The position numbers and the translations under genes were made by a program. Source: Accumulibacter sp031732795 (lineage in GTDB: Bacteria; Pseudomonadota; Gammaproteobacteria; Burkholderiales; Rhodocyclaceae). Taken from it: a stretch of DNA of 64,000 nt. Under the pieces are notes generated by a model. The model was not told the origin of the DNA and did no database searches. It saw only the letters and a list, made by a program, of their open reading frames with translations. Of this stretch, positions 1-9,230 are shown in pieces (the stretch's first letter is position 1; each line of letters opens with the position of its first letter). Location of the stretch: assembly GCA_031732795.1 (NCBI GenBank), contig JAVMKC010000077.1, positions 1-64,000 on the forward strand. The letters are read 5' to 3'.

Positions 1-1137
1 AGCCTGGCGGTAAAGCGGGTAAAGGCAGGCGAGAATGTCGAAGGGGTGTCAAAGGCCTTGAGGTTGGTCGAGCAAACCTTACGCAACTAGATAAAGGGCG
101 CGGCGAGGGGCACTCCAAACGGCGCGGGCAACCGGACGGTAACGTCGGAAAAGAGGGAACTGTCACGGCGGCGAACCGAGAACGCGCGACTCAAGCGGGA
201 ACTTGAAATAGTAAAAAAGCGGCGGCGTACTTCGCGAGGGATGCCCTGTGAAGTATGCCTGGATTGACGCGCATCGGCGGGAGTTCGCGTTGTCGGAACT
301 GTGCGAGGCATTGAAGGAGAGTATCAGCGGTTACCGAGCCTGGAAGCGAGGCGGGGTTACGGAGCGCAAGGGGCTGACCGACCCGCAGATGCTGGCGCTT
401 ATCCAGGCCATTCACGCCGAACTCAAGGGCGCCCATGGCAGCCCACGCATGGTGCGCGAACTGCAAAGGCGTAGCTTCTGTGCGGGGCAGAGCGGGTAGA
501 GCGGTTGATGCGCGAGAACGGGATTCACGCCCGTCACAGGCGCCGCTACAAGGTGACGACGGATTCGCGCCATGCCCTCCCGGTGGCCGAGAATCTGTGG
601 ACCCGCCATTTCACGCCCACGGCACCCAATCCGGTCTGGACCTCGGACATCATGTATTTATGGACGGATGAAGGCTGGCTGTACCCGGCCATCGTGCTGG
701 ATTTGTTCAACCGGGAAGTCGTGGGTTAGTCACTCACGCTCCGCATGACGGCAGACATCGTGACGGACCCCCTGGCCATGGCGTGGTTCCGTCGCTGGCC
801 TGCCCCGGGTCTGATGCCTCACTCCGACCGCGGCAGCCAGTACGCCAGCCATGCCTTTCAGGACAAGCTCAAGGCGTACAGCGTGCTCTGTTCGATGAGC
901 CGCAAGGGTAATTGCTGGGATAACGCGCCCACCGAGAGATGATTCAACCGCTTCAAGAATGAGCGGGTACATGACGTACGTCATGCCAGCCATGCCGCCA
1001 TGAAGGCCACCAGCTTTGAGTACATCGAGGTGTTCTACAATCGGAAACGCCAGCATTCAAGCCTGGGCGACCTGTCGCCTGTTCAGTTCATGGAAAAGTG
1101 GCTTGGCAGGCAGCATCGCGAAAAACAGGTAGCATGA
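1..1137 (+). pseudogene. Degenerate IS3-family insertion sequence (orfA + orfB transposase)
   Basis: The frame running from base 1 reads like the C-terminal half of an IS3 OrfA (...VEQTLRN-stop-IKGA..., then a leucine-zipper-like ENARLKRELEIVKK). It carries a TAG at 88-90 and a one-base loss in an A-run near 212; the orfA stop (249-251) overlaps a GTG start for orfB at 248. OrfB begins MKYAWIDAHRREF and keeps DDE landmarks: TSDIMYL, HSDRGSQYAS and GNCWDNAPTE. It is broken by a frameshift near 480-505, a TAG at 727-729 and a TGA at 940-942, ending at 1137. Both genes are therefore dead. The left end is outside the window, and I could not identify the right terminal inverted repeat. Confidence 0.85.
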
Positions 1138-1224
1138 ACCGCACCCTTTGGAAAACGAAAAACCGAGGGAACCTCATCGCAGCCAATTTAAAAATTGAAT
1201 CGGCCGGGCGTCTTGCTGTTTTGT

Positions 1225-1983
1225 TTACTTTCTTCCACCGAACCCCAGGTAGCTCTCGATCACCCGCGGGTCGTTGGCCAGTTCCTCACAGGGCCCTTCG
1301 AGCGACAGATCGCCGGTTTCCAGAACATAACCATAATCGGCGATCTGCAGCGCGGCGCGGGCGTTCTGTTCGACGAGCAGGATAGCGACGCCGGTTTTTT
1401 TCAGATCGGCGACGGTACGGAAGATTTCCTTGATGATCAGCGGTGCCAGGCCAAGGCTGGGTTCGTCGAGCAACAGCAGTTTGGGTTTGGCCATCAAGGC
1501 GCGCCCCAGGGCCAGCATCTGCCGTTCGCCGCCGGAAAGCGTGCCTGCCAGTTGCCGGCGTCGTTCCAACAGCCGCGGGAAAAGGTTGAACACTTGATCG
1601 ATGCTTTCCAGGTGGTCGCGATGGCCGGCGCGATAGCGGTCGAAAGCGCCAAGCAGCAGATTGTCTTCAATGCTCAGTTCGGCGAACAATTCCCGCTTTT
1701 CCGGCACCAGGGTGATTCCCTGACGCACCAGTTGTTCGACGCGACGGCTGGGGCTCTGCCGTTGCCCGAGATAGACGATTTCTCCCTGCACCGGCAACAG
1801 GCCGATCAGCGCCGAAAGCAGCGTCGTTTTGCCGGCGCCGTTCGGGCCGATGACGGTGACGATTTCGCCTTTGCGAACCTTCAGCGCCACACCGTGCAGG
1901 GCGGCAACCTTGCCGTAACTCGCCGTCAATCCGCTGACGTCGAGAACCACCGGCACTTCGCCTTCCTGAGCAGGAGAACTCAT
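1225..1983 (-). CDS. livF: Branched-chain amino-acid ABC transporter, ATP-binding protein LivF
   Basis: One of the two cytoplasmic ATPases that power uptake of leucine, isoleucine and valine (or related amides) through the LivHM channel. Visible motifs are Walker A GPNGAGKT (residues 46-53), the ABC signature LSGGERQ (149-155) and Walker B LLLLDEP followed by SLGLAP. Its 252 aa are a little longer than typical LivF (about 235) because of a short N-terminal extension. The ATG at 1983 overlaps the stop of the upstream livMG gene (1980), so the two are translationally coupled. Last gene of the liv cluster. The family assignment is firm; the substrate is inferred from the family. Confidence 0.93.
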   Translation of the reverse strand: MSSPAQEGEVPVVLDVSGLTASYGKVAALHGVALKVRKGEIVTVIGPNGAGKTTLLSALIGLLPVQGEIVYLGQRQSPSRRVEQLVRQGITLVPEKRELFAELSIEDNLLLGAFDRYRAGHRDHLESIDQVFNLFPRLLERRRQLAGTLSGGERQMLALGRALMAKPKLLLLDEPSLGLAPLIIKEIFRTVADLKKTGVAILLVEQNARAALQIADYGYVLETGDLSLEGPCEELANDPRVIESYLGFGGRK

Positions 1984-3746
1984 TCGACTCCTCCGAGATA
2001 GGCTTGGACGACCGCCGGGTGGCGCTGAATTTCATCGGGACGACCGGCGGCAAGTTTGCGACCGAACTCGATGACCACCACCCGGTCGGCAAGGCCCATC
2101 ACGAAATCCATGTCGTGTTCGACGAGCAGGATACCGATTCCTTCATCGCGCAAACGACGCAACAGTTCGTCAAGCGCCTGTTTTTCTAGATAACGCAAAC
2201 CGGCGGCCGGTTCGTCGAGCAGCAGCAGACAGGGATCGGCAGCCAGGGCGCGAGCGATTTCGACCAGGCGTTGCTTGCCCAGCGGCAGGCTGCCGGCCGG
2301 GCTGGCGAAGTGCTCGGCCAGTCCGCAACGTTCCAGTTGCCGCGCCGCTTCGCGCAGCAAACGCGCTTCCTCGACGCGGTCGCGCCGACAGGCGGCGGCG
2401 AACAAGCCTTGGCGACCGCGCAGATGCGCGCCGATGGCGACGTTTTCCAGCACGCTCATCGCCGGCAGCAGTCGGACATGCTGGAACGTCCGGCTCAGGC
2501 CGCGACGGGCAATTTCCCGTGCCGGCAGTTTCTCGACCGCTTCACCGCGGAAATGCACCGCGCCGCCGGTCAGCGGCTCGACACCGGAAATGCCGTCGAA
2601 CAGCGTGCTTTTACCGGCACCGTTCGGGCCGATCAACGCCATTACTTCGCCGGCGCGGACATCGAAACTGATCTGGTCGTTGGCGCACAGCCCACCGAAA
2701 TATTTGGTCGCTTTTTTGACGTCGAGCAGCACCTCACCGGCCGCCGGTCGAGGCCGGCGCGACAAGGATTCGACGTCTCCGGCTGGTATCCGCACCGCCG
2801 GCGGCGGAAAAATCCGCTGCAACACGGGCCAGACGCCGTCACGGGCGCGTTGCAGGACGACGATCATCAACACCCCGAAGACGATCATTTCAAAATTGCC
2901 GCTCTGGCCGAAGAGCCGGGGCAGCCAATCCTGCAGCCCTTGCTTGAGCAGCGTGATCAGCCCGGCGCCGACGATCGCTCCCCAGACGTGCGAAACGCCA
3001 CCGACCACGGCCATGAACAGATATTCGATCCCCTGCGTCAGCGAAAACGGCGTCGGATTGACGAACCGTTGCAGATGCGCGTACAGCCAGCCCGACAGAC
3101 TGGCCAGCAGGGCGGCGAGAGTGAACACCACGATCTTGGCACGCGGAGTGTGCACACCCATCGCGTCGGCCATCACCGAACCGCCCTTCAACGCGCGGAT
3201 GGCGCGACCTTCGCGCGAGTCGAGCAGATTGCGGGTGGCGAAAACCGCCAGCAGCAAGGCCAACCAGATCAGGTAGAAATAATCCTGGCCGGATTTCAAT
3301 TCATAACCGGCCAGAGGCAAGGGCGGCAGGCCACCGATGCCGGTATGCCCGCCGAGCGCGTCGAGATTGCCAAACAAGAAGTACAGGCTGATTCCCCAGG
3401 CGATGGTACCCAGCGGCAGAAAATGGCCCGAGAGACGCAGGGTGACCAGACCGAGGGTCAACGCCACCACCATGGTCAGCGCCAGACCGATCGGCAGGGT
3501 CAACCACGGCGACAATCCATGAACGGTGGTCAGATACGCCGAGGTGTAGGCGCCGAGACCGACAAAAGCGGCTTGGCCGAAGGAGCTCACCCCGCCGACG
3601 CCGGTAAGGATCACCAGCCCGAGCGCGACCAGGGCGTACAGACCGATGTAATTGAGCAGCGTGATGTGGAACTCGGACAGCAGCCAGGGGGCAGCGGCCA
3701 GAGCAGCGAGCAGCAACGGCGGCAGGAATCGGCGCAGACGCTTCAT
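1980..3746 (-). CDS. livM/livG: Fused branched-chain amino-acid permease/ATPase (LivM-LivG)
   Basis: A 588-aa natural fusion. The first ~320 residues are a LivM-type inner-membrane permease with about eight hydrophobic helices and the family segment GVGGVSSFGQAAFVGLGAY. The last ~250 residues are a LivG-type ATPase with Walker A GPNGAGKST near residue 370, the LivG-style signature LPLGKQR near 485 and Walker B LLLLDEPAAGL. The start is the ATG at 3746, preceded by GGAGGAGGA; it overlaps the livH stop (3743-3745) as ATGA, and its own stop overlaps livF. Fusions of this kind occur in proteobacterial liv operons. The fusion fixes the stoichiometry of one permease half and one ATPase. Confidence 0.93.
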   Translation of the reverse strand: MKRLRRFLPPLLLAALAAAPWLLSEFHITLLNYIGLYALVALGLVILTGVGGVSSFGQAAFVGLGAYTSAYLTTVHGLSPWLTLPIGLALTMVVALTLGLVTLRLSGHFLPLGTIAWGISLYFLFGNLDALGGHTGIGGLPPLPLAGYELKSGQDYFYLIWLALLLAVFATRNLLDSREGRAIRALKGGSVMADAMGVHTPRAKIVVFTLAALLASLSGWLYAHLQRFVNPTPFSLTQGIEYLFMAVVGGVSHVWGAIVGAGLITLLKQGLQDWLPRLFGQSGNFEMIVFGVLMIVVLQRARDGVWPVLQRIFPPPAVRIPAGDVESLSRRPRPAAGEVLLDVKKATKYFGGLCANDQISFDVRAGEVMALIGPNGAGKSTLFDGISGVEPLTGGAVHFRGEAVEKLPAREIARRGLSRTFQHVRLLPAMSVLENVAIGAHLRGRQGLFAAACRRDRVEEARLLREAARQLERCGLAEHFASPAGSLPLGKQRLVEIARALAADPCLLLLDEPAAGLRYLEKQALDELLRRLRDEGIGILLVEHDMDFVMGLADRVVVIEFGRKLAAGRPDEIQRHPAVVQAYLGGVE

Positions 3747-4777
3747 TCCTCCTCCACGTGCCGGGTGTTCAGCGAGCGCCAGAGGAGAACTGGAATGACC
3801 AGGGTGAACACGATCACTTCCTTGAAAGCGCTGGCCCAGAACGAGGAGTACGCCTCGAGCAGGCCGACGAGCAAAGCGCCGGCGGCAGCAACCGGATAGC
3901 TGGCCAAACCGCCGATGATCGCGCCGACGAAACCTTTCAAGCCGATCAAAAAACCGGAATCGTAATAAATCGTCGTCAATGGCGAGATCAGAATTCCCGA
4001 GAAGGCGCCGATCGCCGCCGAGAGACCGAAGGACAGCAGCCCGGCGAGGCGGCTGGAAATGCCCATCAACCGCGCTCCGGTACGGTTCATCGCCGTCGCG
4101 CGCAACGCCTTGCCGTAAATCGTCCGTTCGAAAAACAGGTACAGAGCGACGATCAACACCGCGCTGGCCAGCAGCACCAGCAATGTCTGGCCCTGCAGGG
4201 TCGCCCCCGCAAATTCGAAGCTCGTGTCGGTGAACGCCGGCGTACGTGATCCTTCCGCGCCGAAAAACAGCAAGCCGAGACCGACCAGCGTCACATGCAC
4301 CGCCACCGAGACGATCAGCAACACCAAAACCGACAGATCGGCGACCGGCTGGTAAACCAGTCGATAGATCATCGGCCCGAGCGGCACCACGATCAGCAAA
4401 GCGATCAGCACCTGGATCAGCAATGGCAGACTGACCGGCGAGAAAGTCAGCAACCCGCCGGCCAGCAACAGCGGCGCGCCGCAGTTGACCAGCACGATCA
4501 GCGGAATCTGTTTCAGACGACGTTCACGCCAAGCGCTCCAACCCTCGACGACCGCGATGACGCTGCCCAAGCCGAGCAGCAGCCACAGCGTTCCCGGCAA
4601 TTGCCCGGCTTGCAGGCCGGCCAGCGTCAACGCCCCAAAAGCGACAAATTCGCCCTGTGGAATGAAAATGACCCGTGTAACGGCGAAGACCAACACCAGC
4701 GCCAGGGCCAGCAAGGCGTAAATTGCCCCGTTGGCGACGCCGTCCTGGCCCAGCAACAAGGCAATCTGCAAATCCAT
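3743..4777 (-). CDS. livH: Branched-chain amino-acid ABC transporter permease LivH
   Basis: A 344-aa integral membrane protein and partner of the LivM half in forming the inner-membrane channel. The N-terminus DGVANGAIYALLALALVLVF followed by VTRVIFIPQGEFVAFGAL is characteristic of LivH, and several long hydrophobic helices follow. It is longer than Escherichia coli LivH (308 aa) through a loop after the second helix (LERRLKQ-type basic segment). ATG at 4777; the end overlaps the start of livMG (ATGA at 3743-3746). It lies between the binding-protein gene and the livMG fusion, on the same strand. Confidence 0.92.
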   Translation of the reverse strand: MDLQIALLLGQDGVANGAIYALLALALVLVFAVTRVIFIPQGEFVAFGALTLAGLQAGQLPGTLWLLLGLGSVIAVVEGWSAWRERRLKQIPLIVLVNCGAPLLLAGGLLTFSPVSLPLLIQVLIALLIVVPLGPMIYRLVYQPVADLSVLVLLIVSVAVHVTLVGLGLLFFGAEGSRTPAFTDTSFEFAGATLQGQTLLVLLASAVLIVALYLFFERTIYGKALRATAMNRTGARLMGISSRLAGLLSFGLSAAIGAFSGILISPLTTIYYDSGFLIGLKGFVGAIIGGLASYPVAAAGALLVGLLEAYSSFWASAFKEVIVFTLVIPVLLWRSLNTRHVEEE

Positions 4778-4894
4778 GATTAACGATCGATCAAGGCGGG
4801 CGTCCGCCCGATGGCGGCAAAGTAGTCAACTCCGGGTGGCAGGCCATTGTCACAAACAGGGTAGCGACACGGCCGACCAACGAAGAAACTGCGC

Positions 4895-6049
4895 TTATTG
4901 CACCAGTTTCCAGGTGCCACCTTCGATTTTGACCATCACCCGCGCCCGCTGGTCGAAACCGAGATGATCCTGCGCGCTCATGTTGAACACGCCATGCGCC
5001 GCGCCGAGGTTGCGGGTCGCCTCGAGCGCATCACGCAGCGCCTTGCGAAATTCCTTGCTGCCAGGCGAGGCTTTTTTAAGGGCGACGGGAATAGCGTTTT
5101 CAAGCAGACGGCCCGCATCCCAGACATGCGCACCGAAGGTCGACGTGCTTCCTTTGCCATACGCCGCTTCGTACTTGCTCACGTACTCCTGCGCGGATTT
5201 CTTGACCGGATTGCTGTCCGGCAACTGTGCGGCAACCAGCACTGGACCGGCCGGCAGGAAGGTGCCCTCGCAGTCCTTGCCGCAGACGCGCAGAAAGTCA
5301 GCATTGGCCACTCCGTGCGTCTGATACATCAAGCCTTTGTAACCTTTTTCCTTCAACGATTTTTGCGGCAGTGCCGCCGGCGTACCGGAGCCGCCGACCA
5401 GCACCGCGTCGGGTTTGGTGGCAAGAATCTTCAACACCTGACCGGTAACCGAGGTGTCGGTACGATTGAAGCGTTCGTTGGCGACGATCTGAATTTTGCG
5501 CGCCTCGGCGATTTTCGAGAACTCGTTCCACCAGCCTTCGCCGTACGCGTCGGCGAAGCCGATGTAGGCGACGGTTTTGATTTGCCGGTCGGTCATGTGC
5601 TGGACGATCGCCGTTGCCATCTGCGCGTCGTTCTGCGGCGTCTTGAACACCCAGTAGCGCTTGGCATCCATCGGCTCGACGATTCGCGCGGCAGCGGCCA
5701 GACTGATCATCGGCGTCTCGGCTTCGGCAGCAACGTCGATCATCGCCAGCGAATTGGGCGTGATCGTCGAACCGACAACCACGTCGACCTTGTTTTCAGT
5801 GATCAATTTGCGGATGGTCTTCGCCGCAGCGGTGGTATCCGAGGCGTCGTCGAAAACGAGGTAGTTGATTTTCTGGCCGCCAATGGTCGTCGGCAGCAAA
5901 GCGACGGAATTTTTTTCGGGGATACCCAGCGAAGCCGCCGGTCCGGTCGCCGAAACGATGACTCCGACGTTGATCTCGGCGTGGCCGACAGCGGCAAACG
6001 TGGTTGCAATCAGGGTCAGCAACCGGAGTGTGAAACGATGCAGGTTCAT
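4895..6049 (-). CDS. livK: Periplasmic branched-chain amino-acid-type binding protein (LivK-like)
   Basis: Solute-binding protein that delivers substrate to the LivH/LivM channel. I chose the ATG at 6049 rather than the longer frame from 6190: it gives a clean signal peptide (MNLHRFTLRLLTLIATTFAA then VGHA/EINVGV) and has AGGA 7-10 bases upstream. The mature protein opens with the type-I fold strand INVGVIVSATGPAASLG, followed by the segments KINYLVFDD and VDVVVGSTITPNSLA. No lipobox Cys is present, so it should be a free periplasmic protein. It is separated from livH by 117 bp and heads the importer cluster. The exact ligand (amino acid, amide or aromatic acid) cannot be read from sequence. 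Confidence 0.88.
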   Translation of the reverse strand: MNLHRFTLRLLTLIATTFAAVGHAEINVGVIVSATGPAASLGIPEKNSVALLPTTIGGQKINYLVFDDASDTTAAAKTIRKLITENKVDVVVGSTITPNSLAMIDVAAEAETPMISLAAAARIVEPMDAKRYWVFKTPQNDAQMATAIVQHMTDRQIKTVAYIGFADAYGEGWWNEFSKIAEARKIQIVANERFNRTDTSVTGQVLKILATKPDAVLVGGSGTPAALPQKSLKEKGYKGLMYQTHGVANADFLRVCGKDCEGTFLPAGPVLVAAQLPDSNPVKKSAQEYVSKYEAAYGKGSTSTFGAHVWDAGRLLENAIPVALKKASPGSKEFRKALRDALEATRNLGAAHGVFNMSAQDHLGFDQRARVMVKIEGGTWKLVQ

Positions 6050-6332
6050 GGTCTTCCTCGATCGGTAAGCCAGCCGGCACCCGTCTGGCCAGTCAATGAC
6101 ACCCGTTATTGTGCGTCGATGAGCGCAATCCAACAAGGCTGACGACGCGTGTAACGCGCAAATCTGGCGATAAAGACGTTGGTGACGCACAAAAATGCCA
6201 TTCTGACACGATCGATGCGTTGATCAAGCACCAATGATGGACGAGACCCGACGGTTCGCAAGGTTTATCGGATGGTCGATGTGTTTTGGCACACGCCGGC
6301 GCCGTACAGCAACGAGAGTAGCCAAGAGCCGG

Positions 6333-6842
6333 CAGACTGCCGGACCTGTCGATGGACAAAGGCTGCTGCACATCGACGATGCCCCATGACGACAAACACC
6401 ATGGAACGACCCCGCTATTTGCGGCGCTCAAGGTGCGCGACGGTCAAATCACGGATCAGACAAGCAGCGACAGCCACGGTCGAATGACTGAAGTTTCTCC
6501 AGCAGATCGATCGTCAAACTTCCCAAAGGACAAGACGCTGCACTTGATTGCCGACAACGGCGCCACGCGCAAGCATCCAAACGCGTGGGCTTGGCTGGAT
6601 CAGCCCTCACGATTCCACAGGTTCTTCACGCTGACATTGGCATCGTAGCTGAAAATGATCGAGTGCTCCTTTCGCAACCTCATGAAGTACGCTCACCAGC
6701 ATCCCGAAACTCGTCACCACCATCAAGCACGATATCGACCGACACAACATCGCCCCAGACCCTTCATCTGGACTCAGAGCGCTACCAACATCCCGCAGAA
6801 GGTCATGCAGGCCAATCGGCGGCCAAGTTCCAAACAGAATGA
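6333..6842 (+). pseudogene. Remnant of an IS630-family transposase
   Basis: Translation in successive frames recovers the DDE-region landmarks of IS630-type transposases. These are PHDDKHHGTTPLFAALKV (family pattern THDYxRHGTTTLFAAL), then LHLIADNGATRKHPNAWAWL (family LHLIVDNYATHKHPxVxxWL), then an SRFHRFFTLTLAS block, then IECSFRNL. Finally, after a +1 shift near 6762, FIWTQSATNIPQKVMQA (family PFVWTKTAxDILxKVxRA). The frame changes at about 6650 and 6762, so no functional product remains. The N-terminal third is not recognisable. It lies immediately downstream of ubiJ, where ubiB is often found in related genomes. Confidence 0.8.
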
Positions 6843-6953
6843 GACACTGCGCTGGACGAGGCAGACGTTGAACGCCTTTCGAAAGGAAGAGGCTTGCCAC
6901 CTGTTCCGGGCCAAAACTGACAGGGCCTCATGTGGCCCGAGCCTCGGCACCGG

Positions 6954-7529
6954 TCAGCGCCGTTCGAGCCGCTCGATCTTTTTTTGCAAGCGCGCCACAT
7001 CGTCGCGCAAGCCATCCACCTGCCGATAATAGTGCTCGAGGTCGCGGTGGCTGGCGATGATCGGCTGTTCTTCGGTCAGATAGGCCACCAGCCCCTGAGT
7101 CAGTCGTTGCGCTCCAGCGAGATGGAATCGTCCGAATTGCCCGGCCCATTGTCCCAGTCGCCGGGCAACGATATCGCCAACCAGCAATGACAAGCCGTCG
7201 GTGATATCCCAACGAAAATTGCGGAATACGAAGGCCAGGGTTTCAGCGAAATCGGCTGATCCGGAAATTTTTGCGGCGGAAAACAGCGCCGTCCGATCGA
7301 CGAGTCCCTGGGCCAGCGCGTCGGCAGGCAAATTGATGATGACGGACGCCACGCCCTCGGGCTGGGCCATGGTGAACAATCCGTCCGCGGTGACTTCCAC
7401 TCGCAACACGCGCCGATCACCAATCGCCAATTCGGCGACTTGGCCCACAAACGGGCGCAGCCGGCCACGCGCCCAGTCCTCCGGCGTCAAAAAGCGGTTG
7501 AGCAGCGGTACGAATACCGTCGACAGCAT
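6954..7529 (-). CDS. ubiJ: Ubiquinone biosynthesis accessory factor UbiJ (SCP2 domain)
   Basis: A 191-aa protein with an SCP2-like lipid-binding domain over roughly residues 15-115 and a C-terminal coiled coil (HYYRQVDGLRDDVARLQKK). In proteobacteria UbiJ is an accessory protein of the soluble Ubi complex and binds the ubiquinone precursors on which UbiE and other enzymes act. The ATG at 7529 starts one base after the stop of the small ORF 7531-7776. The gene lies two genes downstream of ubiE on the same strand, which supports the call. ubiB, the usual third member, is not downstream; an IS630 remnant occupies that position. Confidence 0.85.
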   Translation of the reverse strand: MLSTVFVPLLNRFLTPEDWARGRLRPFVGQVAELAIGDRRVLRVEVTADGLFTMAQPEGVASVIINLPADALAQGLVDRTALFSAAKISGSADFAETLAFVFRNFRWDITDGLSLLVGDIVARRLGQWAGQFGRFHLAGAQRLTQGLVAYLTEEQPIIASHRDLEHYYRQVDGLRDDVARLQKKIERLERR

Positions 7530-7530
7530 G

Positions 7531-7776
7531 TCAACGTCTCGAGCCGATGATCAGGCCATCATTCGACCCGACGGCAGACCATTTGACGAAGAGTCCGTTT
7601 GAGCCTCCAAGCAGCGTTTGCCGAACGCTCTGCAACAACGCTGATTGACGACTCGGCAAGCCACTGCTCTGATCAGACGCACGAGCACGCAGGTTGTCGT
7701 TGGCAGGCTGCCGCCACTGCGGCACCTCTTCGACCATCCGTTCGGCGTTGCCCTGAGTCCGCTGGTTTTGAATCAT
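7531..7776 (-). CDS. Possible small protein between ubiE and ubiJ (81 aa), unknown
   Basis: I do not recognise this ORF. It fills the space between ubiE (14 bp after its stop codon) and ubiJ (1 bp before its ATG), begins with an ATG at 7776 and would be translated as part of the ubi unit. The product is polar, rich in Gln, Ser, Arg and Asn, with no membrane segment or known motif (starts MIQNQRTQGNAERMVEE). The tight spacing argues for a coupled gene. The biased composition argues that it could be a spacer that happens to stay open in GC-rich DNA. Confidence 0.4.
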   Translation of the reverse strand: MIQNQRTQGNAERMVEEVPQWRQPANDNLRARASDQSSGLPSRQSALLQSVRQTLLGGSNGLFVKWSAVGSNDGLIIGSRR

Positions 7777-7790
7777 CGCGGAGCTGCGCC

Positions 7791-8528
7791 TTATTTGAAA
7801 CCGCGGTGCAAGGCCACCACACCCAACGTCAGGTTGAAATAGTCCACGTTTTCAAAACCGACTTGCTCCATTATTTCCTTGAGCGTCTGCTGGTCGGGGT
7901 GCATGCGGATCGATTCGGCCAGATAACGATAACTCGCTTCGTCATCGGTGATCATTTCGCCGAGCCGGGGAATCACTTTGAACGAGTAAAAATCGTACAG
8001 CGGGGCCAGCGGTTTCCAGACCCGGGAGAATTCGAGCACCAGCAGACGTCCGCCGGGCTTCAACACCCGACGCATTTCGGCCAGGGCTACGCTCTTGCGG
8101 GTCATGTTGCGCAGGCCGAAAGCCACGGTGACGCAGTCGAAGTAATCGCCCGGGAACGGCAATTTCTCGGCATCGCACTGGGCAGTGGCAACCCGCAGCC
8201 CTTGATCACACAGGCGGTCGCGGCCACGGGTAAGCATCGCGTTGTTGATGTCGGTTAGCCAGACTTGACCGCGATCGCCCAATTTTTTGGCAAAGGCCAG
8301 CGCCAGATCACCGGTTCCACCAGCAATGTCGAGCACCCGTTGACCATCGCGAACGCCGCTTTTGGCGAGGGTGAACATTTTCCACACCCGATGCAGACCG
8401 CCGGACATCAGGTCGTTCATCAAATCGTAGCGTTGCGCGACCGAGTCGAAGACATCGGCAACGTGCCGGGCCTTTTCCTTTTCAGGAACTTCGCGGTAAC
8501 CGAAATGCGTTTTATTGGTGTCGGTCAT
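7791..8528 (-). CDS. ubiE: UbiE, demethylubiquinone/demethylmenaquinone C-methyltransferase
   Basis: SAM-dependent C-methylation of the quinone ring in ubiquinone (and menaquinone) synthesis. The 245 aa match the family length of about 250. The N-terminus THFGYREVPEKEKARHVADV and the phrase SVAQRYDLMNDLMSGGLHRV are hallmark UbiE/COQ5 motifs. The SAM-binding glycine loop is VLDIAGGTGDLALAFAK, and NMTRKSVALAEMRRVLKPGG is the conserved post-II motif. First gene of the ubiE-(small ORF)-ubiJ unit on the minus strand, 27 bp downstream of the DUF971 gene, which probably belongs to the same transcript. Confidence 0.96.
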   Translation of the reverse strand: MTDTNKTHFGYREVPEKEKARHVADVFDSVAQRYDLMNDLMSGGLHRVWKMFTLAKSGVRDGQRVLDIAGGTGDLALAFAKKLGDRGQVWLTDINNAMLTRGRDRLCDQGLRVATAQCDAEKLPFPGDYFDCVTVAFGLRNMTRKSVALAEMRRVLKPGGRLLVLEFSRVWKPLAPLYDFYSFKVIPRLGEMITDDEASYRYLAESIRMHPDQQTLKEIMEQVGFENVDYFNLTLGVVALHRGFK

Positions 8529-8555
8529 GGCCGGACGGGAAAACGGTGTCGTTAA

Positions 8556-8987
8556 TCAGTGTCTGGCGCAGCCGCCGGCAGGCCGTGCCGCCGTCGCGGC
8601 CGGAGGTGAATCCGCCGCCTCACGACTTCCCCCTTGCTGATCCAGACGATCGAGATAGCTTTGCCACAATTGATCACGGTGGCAACCAAAGTTGTACAGC
8701 AAATCCCAAGAATACAGGCCGCTGTCATGCCCGTCGGAAAAAACCGGCCGAATCGCATAATTGCCGACCGTCTCCAGGCGTTCGATGGTCACCTCGCGCT
8801 TGCCAAGTTGCAGGACTTCCTGACCGACACCGTGACCGCGCGCCTCGGCGGAAGGCGTGTACACCCGCAGAAATTCGTAGCTCAATTCAAAGCGTTCGCC
8901 GGTATCGAAGGCGATTTCGAAAATCCGCGATTGCTGATGCAATTTGATTTCGGTAGGAATCGGAGTGGTTTTGTCGATGCCAGCCAT
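8556..8987 (-). CDS. DUF971 (gamma-butyrobetaine hydroxylase-like N-terminal domain) protein
   Basis: A 143-aa protein made of one DUF971 domain; the conserved segments are PTEIKLHQQSRIFEIAFDTG, FELSYEFLRVYTPSAE and YAIRPVFSDGHDSGLYSWD. The domain resembles the zinc-binding N-terminal module of gamma-butyrobetaine dioxygenases and is found alone in many proteobacteria, where it is thought to bind a metal or Fe-S cluster; the exact role is unsettled. I prefer the ATG at 8987 (AAGGA 6-10 bases upstream) to the longer frame from 9029, whose first 14 residues are unlike the family. The C-terminus is a low-complexity Ala/Gly/Arg tail. Placed just upstream of ubiE. Confidence 0.85.
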   Translation of the reverse strand: MAGIDKTTPIPTEIKLHQQSRIFEIAFDTGERFELSYEFLRVYTPSAEARGHGVGQEVLQLGKREVTIERLETVGNYAIRPVFSDGHDSGLYSWDLLYNFGCHRDQLWQSYLDRLDQQGGSREAADSPPAATAARPAGGCARH

Positions 8988-9230
8988 GGCGGTCCTTGAA
9001 CAGCGGAGAAGCCGTGCATCATAGCGCAAAAATACCCCGGGCCGGCACAGCGGCTTGCTTGACTCTCACCCCCTCGGTTCAAATGGAATTCATGATCAGC
9101 ATACGTCGTGGCCAGCAATCGCTGCCGCTGGTTTGGTGGATCGAGATTCGCGAAGCCGCCCACCATCGACTCCGGTCAGCGGGCGTTCTCCTGGAGCAGG
9201 TCAAGTTCTGGATGCCGAGCCGGAACCAAG

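Noticed and set aside
2271..3899. 542-codon plus-strand frame over the liv cluster
   Set aside because: Antisense to LivMG; Gln/Arg-rich product without motifs.
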